Assembly (NCBI GenBank): GCA_963693285.1
Contig: OY848918.1
Span: 16,242,263-16,306,262, forward strand
Direction of reading: 5' to 3'
From: Xestospongia muta
Lineage: Eukaryota > Porifera > Demospongiae > Haplosclerida > Petrosiidae
Length of the DNA: 64,000 nt
Both the position numbers and the translations under genes were made by a program. The notes beneath the pieces were generated by a model, which saw only the letters and a list, made by a program, of their open reading frames with translations, had not been told where the DNA came from and searched no databases. Below are positions 25,690-38,000 of this stretch, one piece after another. Position 1 is the stretch's first letter. Every line of letters starts with the position of its first letter.

Positions 25690-28370
25690 GATTGAAAACT
25701 TTGAAGAATATTTATAACTATGCTGTTGTCAGTGATCTACTGATGGGATGAGGTAGATAACTAGTCAGGTGAATCAAGAGTTATGTTGGGTAACGTTTGA
25801 GCAGGTTGCCAATAATATCTGTACAATAAAGGAAAGACAAGTAAAATTTACATATATAAACGATAGTCATAATTCAAAATCTACATTAAGATCTTGGTTT
25901 ACTAACCACATCCTTAAGAACATTGTGAATTGAGCATTTTGTATACTGAGATCACAACGCTACACTACAAACATAACAATAGAACATTAATTAATAATAA
26001 TGTATTGTTGAAGCTGTTTAATCTAACTAGCATTTACATTCATCATAAGTGACCTGAAGCGCATAATGACAAAAAAATCGATGTTAATGTTCACAAAATA
26101 ATTCACTTTGGGTTTCATTATGAAATTATTCAAAACCTGACAAGACAACTACAAACATTGCATTCTCTACCAATGTCAACATCAAAGTTCATAGAGAATG
26201 GATGAGACACCACATTATATAGAGACATGGCAAAACAGAAATATTGCAAATGTACTATACTGAAGAAGGCAAAAACACATCATTCTTTTTATGGGTGACA
26301 CATGCTCAGTTAAACTAATTTTGTGTCCTACTGACTTCCTTTCAGTTATATCATACTTGTAAAAACTACAGGCTTTAGCAATAATGGTAATTGTAACGAC
26401 CTTTTTCAGTCTTTTAATGTCATTTAAAAACAGGTAATAAAAACTCCTTTTTATTATAAATAGTATAATGGTGAACATCTAGATCTATCTGATATTGAAT
26501 GTGTAAATATTATAATTTCAGTAGCATTGTAAAGCTGATCATCATTAGTTAAATAGATGTTGGAGAATTAGTTGAAATATTAGAAAGTGCAAATATTATC
26601 ATTGTACATGGACAAAGAATAATATTTTGACTGTAAAACAATCTTAAGATTATGTTGAAGTGAGTTGGTGTGATGGACTGGATTTTTAGCAATTACAAGA
26701 ATGAAAAATTAGGATGGCATTAATTCCTCCACAATTTATTTACCTTGTTGAGATCAAAAAAGCTTTACAAACAATAATAATTAATATGTAGCAGGAAAAA
26801 AATATATATAACATGAAAATTGGTTGACTCTATGAATGGATGTGTGCATAGTTGTTGAGTTATTTCATCTTTTACTTAATTGTATATAATGAATCTCACT
26901 TCATTCATATATAACTTATACATCATGTATAAGTGTAACATGAACCATCATGAAATATATTTATAATTGATTCATACTCATTTAAATCAATAAATTCCTT
27001 CACAATTTATTTACCTTATCCGTTTATTCATCAATGAAATCATCCATTATGTAAACATATGATCATACAACAATCATTGAACATCTCTATCATCCATTAT
27101 TCAACTGATCCTTTTACATTTACTAGTTAAATTGTTAGACAACTCAATGTGTCTTTTCAGCTCTTTCTGTGGTTCTCTTTAAACAGCATATCATGTCACA
27201 TTTTAACTTTCATGATCATCATTTAGTAGAGATTAAAAAAGCAATTTGTTTGGTCATGTTTAAGTAGTTTTACATCTCTACTTTACTAGATACTCTATTC
27301 TGACTATCCTGTGAAGTGTTTTTCTATCAAACATATCACATTTGAAGCAAATAATAGATAAAGTATAGTTAATAAATTAATATCAGTGCAAGCTGATCCT
27401 CTTGATACACATTCAGTTCAAACATTAGTGAAGGATCAATGATATTATGTTTATTAATGAAACAAGAGTATAATTCTAAGAAAATTGTTAATAATTACTT
27501 GATGCACTTTAGTGCTTTGCATGACTATGGGAAATGGAAAACTTCATAGAATATCTGGCAGCACAAAACACAGTAAGCAAGTTATTTGACTATATAACGT
27601 GATTAGTCAGACAGGTGTTTATAGTTTAAAGCTCTTAAATTTAGTAGTTGTGTTGTGGTGGTCAAGGTGTTGCACAGCAATGCAATATGCTATAACAAGC
27701 AATGTTAGATAAATACACATGAGCAATAATAACATTGCATGTTTTTTAGTTCCAAACAGCTGTGAAGTACCACTAGATAAAACTTAGTTGCTCTGTCAAT
27801 ACTGAATCTGACGTCGTAATATTACATGTTGGCCATGAATGGCAGTCTGATATTTCTGTGTAAAAGAACTTTTAAAACTAGATACATGCATTGAGAACAT
27901 ATTGATACAGACAATGTCTTTAGAATATTTTGATACTTTCTCTCATTAAAACTTATCTACTTGTTTTGTTTCAAGTAAAGCTCAATATGTAAAAGTAAGA
28001 CTGGAATAATCAAATTATTGATAATAATAATGTAATAAGTAAAGAGAACAATGTCAATAATATGACAAGATGGATGAATGAAAATGGTAAGGTTGTGACA
28101 ACTGTATATATCAACAAAATTATTAAATGTGTTTAACGTTTAGAGTACATTGATTACAAACAGTGCTATGACAATTCTAAACAGGAATATGAAAGAAAAA
28201 AAAGTTTGATGTTATGTACAACAAAATTAATGGTTTTCTTTAGTTCCAATTTGTCATTATGTCCCATAGTTATATATATTTATTTTGACTAAGCTATAGT
28301 CTTCCAAGCTCTCTTGTAGACTTCAATGTGTCTCTTAATTTTCTATATGTTCTGCTATATACAGTATACC
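25690..28370. other. AT-rich intergenic stretch; part matches the gene 2 downstream flank
   Basis: I see no gene here. The stretch 27120-27580 aligns with 49920-50400 downstream of gene 2 (shared GTTAGACAA, ACATTTTAACTTTCATCAT and TGCTTTGCATGA blocks). This shows that the duplicated segment extends several kilobases past the genes. A short frame at 26215-26478 on the minus strand has no recognisable features. Confidence 0.6.
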
Positions 28371-28377
28371 ATATATA

Positions 28378-29919
28378 GAGCTGCTGGGTGGATCATCATT
28401 TCGAGTTTGCAGACATTGTTTGGCAACAGATTCTGATATCCAGAGTAAGGTTATTGACATTCTCTTTCAATGACTTGTAACTCTACTCATACAGTTTATG
28501 AAAAGTACGTTGTACTACGAACACAGGCATCCTATTCTCACCATTGTGTTTCATTGAGACAGCTCCTGAGTTAGATGAACATTACTCAACTGTGTATGGA
28601 ATTAACTATCGTTCACCTTTGGACTCACTCTCCAATTTTAAAGTTACTGAAGGAGCTATGATACCTGACATAATGCATGATATCTTAGAGGGTGTATTAC
28701 CTTTAGAAATGAAAAATATGTTCAAGGTATTAATTATTGGCTGTATTTGTGATGACTACATCTGTAGGTGTTAATTCACGACAAGAACTATTTCCCTTTG
28801 TGTCTGATTAATGACAGAATCAAAAGCTTGAGTTTACAGTATACTGATGACAACATACCTACTCCACCTTGAGCCATCGTGTCTTATAGATAGATCCTTC
28901 AAGCAAAATTGTCAGTGGTACATTTTGTGTTGTTGTCATTAAAATAACATATTAGCATCACAGATGTGGACTCTAGCTCTTTTTTTGCCTCTTGTCATTG
29001 GCAGTGAAGTTCCTGAAGGTACAGTTTTGCTAGTTTTCTACTATCATGATTAATACTTGGATATAGATGATAAATACAGGAAGAATTTCTTAAACCTTTT
29101 GGCAATTATGGACATTCTCTTTGCTCCAATATTTGATATATCTGACTGTGGCTACTTAGAAACTCTCATTAGTGATCACCACAAAACCTTAAGCATTTAT
29201 ACCCTCATGTTCGGATAACATTGAAACTTCACTACATGATTCATATGCCACGTCTAATGGTAGAGTAAGTACACACATGATATTCAAATGATGATAGTGA
29301 TTCCAGATATGGTCCACTTGTACATCACTGGACAATGAGATTTGAAGCTAACTATTGGTATTTTAAGCAACTTTCCCACATCATTGGTAACTTCATTAAT
29401 ATTACCTACTCCCTTGCTCTGCGTCAACTCCACCAATGTTATATTAGTCAAAATGTAGAGCGCTTGCAAGGTGAAGATATTGGTCCTGGTAAGTGCATGT
29501 TCTAGTGGGATTTGTGATATAATATTCTTGCATAGGTACAGGTAACATCCTTCCTGCATATCCTATGTGGAAAGTAAACATGCAGCCACCTTTTGTGGGA
29601 GAGAATCATTTCAGGAGATCCAAATTTTCTATCAACACATGTATTTCATTTAAGCATAGAACTAATTGGGTTAAGCAGAGTGGTATCAAGTTTAAAGAAA
29701 GTGCATGTATCGTTCTTGGTGCAGACTGTGATGAATTAACATTTGGGCAAATATCTGATGTGTACATTGTATCAAATGAAGTACTATTACAAGTACATCT
29801 TCTTCAGACTTTATTTTTTTAGTGAACACAGACATGCATTTGTAGTCCAGAAAACTAAACAAATGTACTTTGTTTGGTCTACTGACATACAAGATTTTTG
29901 TGTTTATGCAGTTTATTAG
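28378..29919 (+). pseudogene. Broken transposase-like gene, probably CACTA (En/Spm)-type
   Basis: A series of plus-strand exon-like blocks are in order but out of a single frame: a Cys motif (FRVCRHCLATDSDIQSK, 28399-28446); a segment VVLRTQASYSHHC, then after a frame change YGINYRSPLDSLSNF and IPDIMHDILEGVLP (28590-28715); VLIHDKNYFPLCLINDRI (28760-28820); MWTLALFLPLVIG (28970-29010); a helical block with DILFAPIFDI (29110-29145); YGPLVHHWTMRFEANYWYFK (29305-29365); and a C-terminal block to a TAG at 29917-29919. The DIMHDILEG and PL-W-MRFEA motifs are ones I associate with a family of animal transposon proteins; CACTA is suggested by the subterminal repeats at 30085-30235. Frameshifts and stops show the copy is dead. 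Confidence 0.6.
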
Positions 29920-29958
29920 TTAATGAATATAGTCCATGGACTATATTCATTAACTAAT
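29915..29958. repeat. Perfect 44-bp palindrome
   Basis: The two 22-base halves are exact reverse complements with no spacer, centred on CCATGG between 29936 and 29937. The TAG that ends the broken transposase lies in its left arm. It could extrude as a cruciform or fold as a transcript hairpin. Confidence 0.95.
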
Positions 29959-30059
29959 TCTGACACATATGAAACTTCTTTTTATACTGTGCTTAAATAT
30001 AATATACTTTAGTTGTTATTATTATACATTTTTAAAGACAATTCTCAACATCTAGCTGT

Positions 30060-30235
30060 AAGACAATGAACAGTAAATTACATAGCACTTTACTGATTGA
30101 TAAAGTAGTGCTGTAATAGATTACCAGGTGCTGACGTAACACCAAAGTGCTACAGTAGCATACAGGTGCTAGTATAAGACCATACAGTTTGACACCATTG
30201 TGTTGTGTTAGCACCTCCAATTTTACAGTGTGTGA
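30060..30235. repeat. Short subterminal repeats, possible transposon right end
   Basis: (A/G)GTGCT followed closely by GTA recurs about every 25 bases (TAGTGCTGTA, AGGTGCTGACGTA, AAGTGCTACAGTA, AGGTGCTAGTA). The stretch ends AATTTTACAGTG, which reads CACTGTAAAATT on the other strand. CACT-type tips plus subterminal repeats suit a CACTA element and the transposase remnant to its left. I did not find a matching left end. Confidence 0.4.
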
Positions 30236-30244
30236 AATAGGTAG

Positions 30245-30520
30245 AAGGGCATTAGTTCAATGTACTGATATTATTGTTGAGTCAATTAAATATTGATCCT
30301 ATTGTCCTAGCCAGGAAACTGTACTCAAAAGAAGTTATTTCTGAGAATATTTACAAAAAGGTTAAGGACAAGGAAACAAGAGACACAAGTTCTGATCATC
30401 TTGATAAGATTCTTGATGATCTAAAGGATCATGTCAAATACAATGCTAGCACCTTCACAACTTTTCTATATATTTAAGTGATGATAGTTTAAATTGACAG
30501 GACTTAGTTGACAAAAAATA
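30245..30520 (+). pseudogene. Death-fold (CARD/DED-like) domain fragment
   Basis: The plus strand reads LSQLNIDPIVLARKLYSKEV, then ISENIYKKVKDKETRDTSSD and HLDKILDDLKDHVK, a six-helix-like pattern I associate with CARD-like Death-fold domains in sponge proteins. There is no ATG in frame: the frame opens after a stop at 30253, and a frame change is needed to reach QDLVDKK near 30510. It stands alone between the transposase remnant and gene 2, so it is probably an exon scrap of a lost or moved gene. Confidence 0.5.
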
Positions 30521-30802
30521 AAGGTATGATATATTATATTTTAATGCTTATGAACTTTATTAATTACTTGCACTTTTAGAAGTGGCTAAATCAATTACTT
30601 AATTAAATTATTTAATTAAATTCTTAGAAATGTAATTATTTTATGATTGCATACATGTAATATACCTATTTTAAACAGATCTCATATGTTATTCTTTCTC
30701 TGTTGTATGTTAATCCTGTGCTGTTTGTAAATGATTGAGTGCTCATCAATATTTACTATTAAAATACCATCTATTTATCTATTTTATTTTATCTAGTTAA
30801 TT

Positions 30803-31140
30803 GGAGCCCCACCCAATTTAATTGCAAAGCAGGGAACCTCTTTGGCAGCAAGGGGTAATTTTCAACAATATACACTTTGGTTTCTATCGAACTCTAGTTC
30901 CAATGACACACTTTCTCAGTATAAGTGATCCAGATACATTACATCAGATGATGGAGGACATTGATATCAACTACAGTGATGATGATTTTGAAGGTACTGG
31001 TTATGTGATGATGACAATTGTTTTTGATAAAAACGATAGTACTACTTTTATTACATGTAACAGTTACTGCTACTATGTCTGCTGTTTCTACCCTAAACTT
31101 CAACTTCTACTGCTACTTCTCCATTTCAAGTAAAACCAGG
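30803..31140 (+). repeat. Diverged relative of the dispersed ~1.05-kb repeat, with an acidic ORF
   Basis: GAGCCCCACCCAATTTAATT and the following GGGAACCTCTTT match the starts of the repeats at 6863 and 41628, after which similarity fades. A 103-codon frame (30822-31133) contains SDPDTLHQMMEDIDINYSDD but no recognisable domain. I regard the frame as uncertain. Confidence 0.4.
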
Positions 31141-32080
31141 ACAACAACTCATGAGCAGACCTGTTGATTATTTCAATCAACTATGGATAAACACAATAAG
31201 TAATGAAATATTACATGAAAGCAAACCTTTATAGTCAGCATTATCTCAACTCTCCTGATGAACATCTACAGCACCTTCCTATACCTTCAGTGCATAATTT
31301 TACTTAACGTCAATTCATCCTAGGAGAGATCTATAATTTTATAACATTAATAATCATTATAGCTGTCGTCAATACACCATCTATACAAATTTATTGGTGC
31401 ACAAATTGGCCACTTATCCATGACAGCTTTCACAAAGTCATGCCTATCTCAACACAGATTTTTTCCTTTTTTTAATTTCTTCATCTCTCATACAATGATA
31501 ACTATACTTCCTTTGTACAAGTTGGATAAGATTACTTATTAAAAATTCAACCAATCACTGCTCACCTGATTAGTCAGTTCTACTCATCATATATACTGTT
31601 TGAACCAAGACTGTAGAAAAGGAGGGGATATCAGTTCTATGGTTGACTATCTTTTCTTAGTACCTCCCCAAAAAACCATACAAATGAGGGATGAAGGCTT
31701 GGGTACTTACTGATACAAAAAGTGGCTACACAACAATACAATTGAACAATATTAAATTAACATACCTACATATATGATATTACAGTTGATGAAGTAACTT
31801 ACTAGGTTATAGGTCAATAACACAGTTGTACTTAATGTTTGTCTACTGAGTCATAGTTTGTCATTTATATCACTGCTATTGAGAAACTATTCAAATATAA
31901 TGACTCAGTAACATATCTAAAGACTCACCTGACTGAATTAGTAATACAGTCAAATGAGTCCTTAACATATTAATATTTGTCTTCTCCAGATGCATGGTTA
32001 AAACAACCCAGCATCAAAACGGATGTCGCCCACACACTAATTAGTGGGCGTGTTAAAGAGTTGCCATGAACAACCGCCAA
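31140..32080. other. Spacer before gene 2
   Basis: No coding signal is seen. Just before the predicted first exon (32028-32049) lies the imperfect palindrome GCCCACACACTAATTAGTGG plus GC, in the promoter-proximal position; there is no clear TATA box. Confidence 0.5.
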
Positions 32081-35000
32081 ACATACGCAGTTGAAAACTG
32101 AAGACAAGAACAGGTTAGCATATTACTTTGATATTCTATTCTACTACTAAAGCGTTGAATATTATTAGTATGGAATGATACCATATAGTGTACAGTACAT
32201 ACATAGTGTGAGTGTATATCTATTACATATAGCAGTAGTTAGTAGACAGACAGTATATTCTATCTTACTATGCTTAGGTTACAGTTGATTTAGTTAGTGG
32301 AGTTTCCTCATTCCAATGTAGTATATACTATTACTATCTACGTCACCTACTTCCTATATTATCTATAGACACCTGACATAGGAACAGTGACCAACTAAGA
32401 ACCTACACGTTTCAAAATGTCTCAGTATAGTCTAGTAAGTCTATGATCTTTCTATTACTATGTCATTATCTCTATATATCACTGTGATACTAACTAAACT
32501 CACATATCAGTGTTATTGTATAGACAGAATATCTTTCTAAAAGATGGTCTTTTAGTTATAAGTGCTGATCTGTATACTCACTATACTACACTACATGATA
32601 CATATTGTCTTTATAATAGAATAGACAATTGTTTTTGGCAGCTAGTAATGGAAACATTGAAGTAGTCAAATCTACTATTGAACAAGGTGCTGATGTAAAC
32701 TATCATTATCCATACTATGTAAGTTACTAGCTCTCAATATATAAGTATATATATCAACACTAGTCTATTTTTCATATACATTGTGTTTTTATAAATTAGT
32801 CTAAGATTCAATAATTATCACATCACTACACACTATATCATCATTATAGTATGATGTTGGTTGAGCTATAATATATGGGATGGTCTACATTTAATATCAC
32901 AAATTCTTGTGTGATTTTAATCAATAGTGTAGGAGTTTGTTTCCTTTTCTAAGTCATCTCCTAATAATAATTAAGTGTTAATATTACTGACATGATGTGT
33001 ACATTTATTGATCTAATAACAATGATACTGAATAATTCTAACAGAGCCAGTCCATATCTATCATATAACACATCTTTTGAAGACATCATTTATATGAATT
33101 TACTTTTATTGTGGCATTTGTAAAATGAATTTTCTGGATTTATTTTAAGATTTTATTTCACGCACACATTTATTCACTCACTGCCTCATATATTTACAGT
33201 CTACCAGAATGCTGATAAAGCTCTGATAAATATAGTTTGTTAAATACTAAAAACGGAAGTATTGATTATGATTATACCAACAAGTTGTTTGGATAGCTAA
33301 CTATGATCTATTTTTATTGAATAGCCTTATTTTTTGTATTCCAGCATTTTATTTGAGAAACAAAGCATTATAATTTTATGTTTTATACTCTCATGAACAT
33401 TATAGTCAGCAAAGTCACTAACATAACAGACTTGTGTAAAACATTTTGTGAATTAATTTAACAATTGTATTAAATTCAATTAATGAACTGAAAATTTTAC
33501 ATTTCAGATATTTATTAAAATATTGTATCAAAATGTTCTATGGTCTATAATTAATAATAGAGTGTGTAAAGTGAAGTCATATGTGTTCCACATCATGTTA
33601 GGTTTATACCTTAATTAAGTCTACTATTAATTGTATCTACTAATTTAGTAAATTTATTACTAGAAAAATAATATCAGCCATTTTTAGACATCCATAATTC
33701 AATATAGTAAATGTGTTACACTGCAATTTTAAACGTTTACATATTATTATAGTAGTCACTAAAATTAGCATACACAATAATTGTAGCATTAGAGAGATTG
33801 TGGTAACATATATGAAATGGTGAGTTTGATAAAATGTTCTTCATTTGCCAAAATGTTTCACTCCAGCTTTGGAAAATTAATTTTGCCAAAGTTTATTTTG
33901 ATATTTATATGATTTCTCCCCCAAATTACCTGCTACAGGTGTTGTTTGTTCACACTTTTCATGATAACAATATTCATAACCTGCTAATTATTATTAATAA
34001 TAATATTATGACAATGAATAAGATTAAATTTGTAATTTTAGTAGTGAGAGTGACCTTTTATATTTTGAGATTAAACCAGTATATTTTATATTTTATGATC
34101 ACTAGCAAAACATGTAAAGTTAACATATTCACAAACTAAGTACTGTAGTTTCGGAAAGTTTCATTGTAACAAAAGTTTAAACATTATACAGTGTATGAAA
34201 AATAAACACACTTATATTATTACAAAATGAATAAAATCCACTAAAGTGGTTAACCTCGCTGCGGTGCCCAGTGTAACTCTATACTGCAGAGTGCATGTAA
34301 CATGTACATTTAAGATTGGACAAGGTGTGGTCAAAATATTGATGGAATCACGTGATGCACATTACAAACTGTTGTTTGATGACTCAGGATTTCTGAAAAA
34401 AGCTTTGTCGTTTACTGAGTACTTTGCACTCTGATTGACATGTCTGTGAAGCTGTAACTGAGTAAGTAATAGTACCATTCAATTGCCAAGGAAGTGCTAG
34501 ATTTGTGATGAATGTTTCTCTGAGCCTTAACATGACCCTTTAAAATCTTTCAATATTTCATATACAAAATTTATTATAACTTCAAAATGAAGCATTGTTT
34601 GGAAACGTCCCGTAATACATATATAAATCTATATATTATCTATTAGTAGCTGTTTTTTCAGTGCTTTGAGATGTTTTCTGAATGCGTTACTTCGCTCCAA
34701 GTCCACAAAACACTTTTCAGAACTTTCTAACGATTGCTTCGACCAACAGCCTTATGTCTTGCTAATCCGTATTCTTCTAAGATTCTCTACAGCAAACTAA
34801 AAAATCTCCATGTTATTTTTTTTACTTTTCGAGAATTGACACTTGACCTCTGCAGCCTGAAAATTCTTTTGCGAGTTTTAAGCTTCTGTTTTTCTTGACG
34901 ATGTTCTTGATACTACTGTTGTAAAGTCCACATGTTTTTTATTTGTTGCTAAATGTTAGTAGCTGCTAACGCTTCAGTTGCCAAGTTGTAGCAGTTCAAA

Positions 35001-38000
35001 AAAAACAACCCTTGTACAGACACACACACATACTGACAGACTACAGTACCCTCGGTATATGCCCACGCACATCGAGGTTAAATATTTACTGTAAGTATAT
35101 TTACAGTATGTAATACACATGTTACATCATAATGTTGACAGTGTTGAAAATGTAGATAGCTGAGGTCGCTTTTTAAGATATCTGTAACCTACAGATGGAC
35201 TTCCACATCCAAAAGGTTCTCTATTATCCTCCATACAGCCACAGACAATTGCTTAATAAATTTTCATACATTTTGTGTTAAATAATGTTACAAGTCTCTT
35301 AGTTAGAGAGGTATTAGTTGATAAACAATATAATGGACTTTATTTTTGCCTAGACAATCAATACTAAAGATCACAACAAAATAAGTAATTTACATAATAC
35401 AACAATGAATTGAATATTATATCAATATGTCTTAGTAACAACTAAAGAGTCATCAGCTATTAGACAACTAAATGGCCATCGTTGTTTAGATCTTCTAAGT
35501 AGAGATCTGATCAGTAGACACATCATAGAGTCCTAGATATAGTATGAAAATAGTTTCATTTACTTTTAAACATAGTGACAGAGAGTATAATCTTCATTGA
35601 TAGTTCAGTAATCGGAATGTAATGCTATTAATCCCAAAATTATAGCCACTATTATCAGACAGTTTTTACAGTGACATGTTCTGTCAAGTAATGTAACTAA
35701 TCTTGTAAGTTGATTATAAGATATGTAATGTGAAATATACATTTGTAATAACACTAACTAATTATTTATTACCTGAGTATGAGTAATATAGTTTATTAAC
35801 AACAACTAATATTTCATTGATATACTAATACTACTGATACTATTGTAATATTGTATGTAGTTTTTAAAATAAATTTTACTTATTAAATAGGTTGTGACAA
35901 TATTTTCTTTCTTAAAAGTATCATTTGTTAATAATAAACATTCTCATCTACTCTTATATAGGGACAGTATACACCACTGATGATAGCATCTCAAAATGGA
36001 CGCGTTAAAGTTGTGTCATTCCTTTTGCAAAACCATGCAAATCCTAATTCCACTAATTATGTGAGTGTTTGTATATAATAACAATACTGTTGTAATGTAT
36101 ATATGTATACATTGTACATGTACATGTATATGTATACATGTGAACTGTATAAATGTAATATGTCATGTAATAATATTTATATTTTTGAATGATATTCTAA
36201 CATTTAGTGACACTATTACGTCTCTATGAGCAAATAAGATATTTTATATGATGTATTATGTCATGTGACTTGTACAAAAATTCTGTACACATACTGTATT
36301 GGACGATTGGTTCCTAGTCTGTTTTCTTTGTTGTCTTTTTTATTGTTTATATTGAATTAGTGTGTCCTTGTTACTGTTCATTGTTACTATGGTGTCAGTT
36401 GTTATATATACTTTAGTATATAAGCTCTTCAGTCATATTTTCATTGGTTTTTGATTATTGAAATGATTTGTAAGAATTATCATTGTTCCTTTTATATTTA
36501 TTTGATCCTTATCACAATACTTCATTGATGACAAGGCAAAGTCATTACTATGATCACGTTTGGGAGGATTTCTACCTTCAATCCTTTGTAAAAAAAAGGT
36601 GATTTCTCGTTATTTCCTGTGGTGCAACACATACAAGGTCATCCATAACCTGGCAGCTCCAGACTATCCTATAGCTTTGTCTTACAAAGATATCATTACT
36701 TGAATAGAACTATTACCTAAGGCAGTTAATTATAATTAAATAGATTCAAGTTTATTATGCAGGTTCATCAAAAGGAAGAGACATTGACAAGGAGTAAATT
36801 TCTACATTTGTCACAGCACTAAGTCAGGTTATTGAATTGTGACTTTATAGAGACACTGAATGAGATATTAAAAAGATCGTTTCATTCTATGGGATAAAGC
36901 ATATTCTAACGCAAAAACGTCTATTGACTGACTTTACAAAGAACACTGGACATAGCTCTATAGCTCAAACTATGTAGTCTGAAAGAGACAACAGTTTATA
37001 AACATCTCTTCAAGTAGGGTACTTTGGATATTTAATTAATGAAAAGGGTTCCAACCTACCTCAGAGAAAGTATGAGGCATTATGGAAGGTCCCACCCCAA
37101 GGAATAGAAAAACCTTTTTTTAGGACTCTTGAATTATTACTCAAGTTTCTTCCAAATTTATAATCCAAACTAAATCATTGTCTTCTGTTACAGAAAAATT
37201 ATCCATGGCAGTAGGGATCTCAGAAAGCTTAATCATTTCACTAAGCTAAAAAATTACTCACCTCACCTTGGCTCTATAGTTGATATTAAATCAAGGAACA
37301 ATTGTTTTGTCATGTGATGTTCCATCCCAAGGTCTAGAGGTAGTTCTCTCTCATTTCTCTGATGGTTCAGATGAAATGATTGGTCTCACATCTCACACAC
37401 TTGCATTAACTGAAAAAACATTCTTAGTTGGACAAAGACTACGGATTTTTTTGGAATTAAATGATTGCAACAATAGTTCTATGAGACTATGACCAACCAT
37501 TGACATTGTTCACTGATCAAAAACTCAAACCAAACCAGTTCCCAATATGACCTTTGCATGACTGTAACCTACCTTTGCATGACTGTAACTTACCAGGTGA
37601 CACAATATTTTTATTTGACCATTTTGAAACCTTGCCTATCATCCCTAGTCATATTAAATAGTATCCTATTATATTTCTCATGGTTGTCTCTCTCAGGTGT
37701 AAACAAAGACCTAGTATAACTATATATTCTTATGGCTCTATCCTATTATCTTTCCTAAAGTTCATAATTACCTCATGAATGAGTTTCATAATTCCCTAAT
37801 TAATCAGTTACATAATACACACCCTCATATGTCCAAAGTAAGCTTATATGTTTTGTATCATTGTCTCTCCTAAAGCTCATAATTTCCTCATAAATGAGTT
37901 TGATATTTCATTGAGTTTCATATTTTCTTAATTCCCACATTAATGACTTACAACATACACAACCTGGTATGTCCAAAATTAAGCTTGTAATTATATTTTG

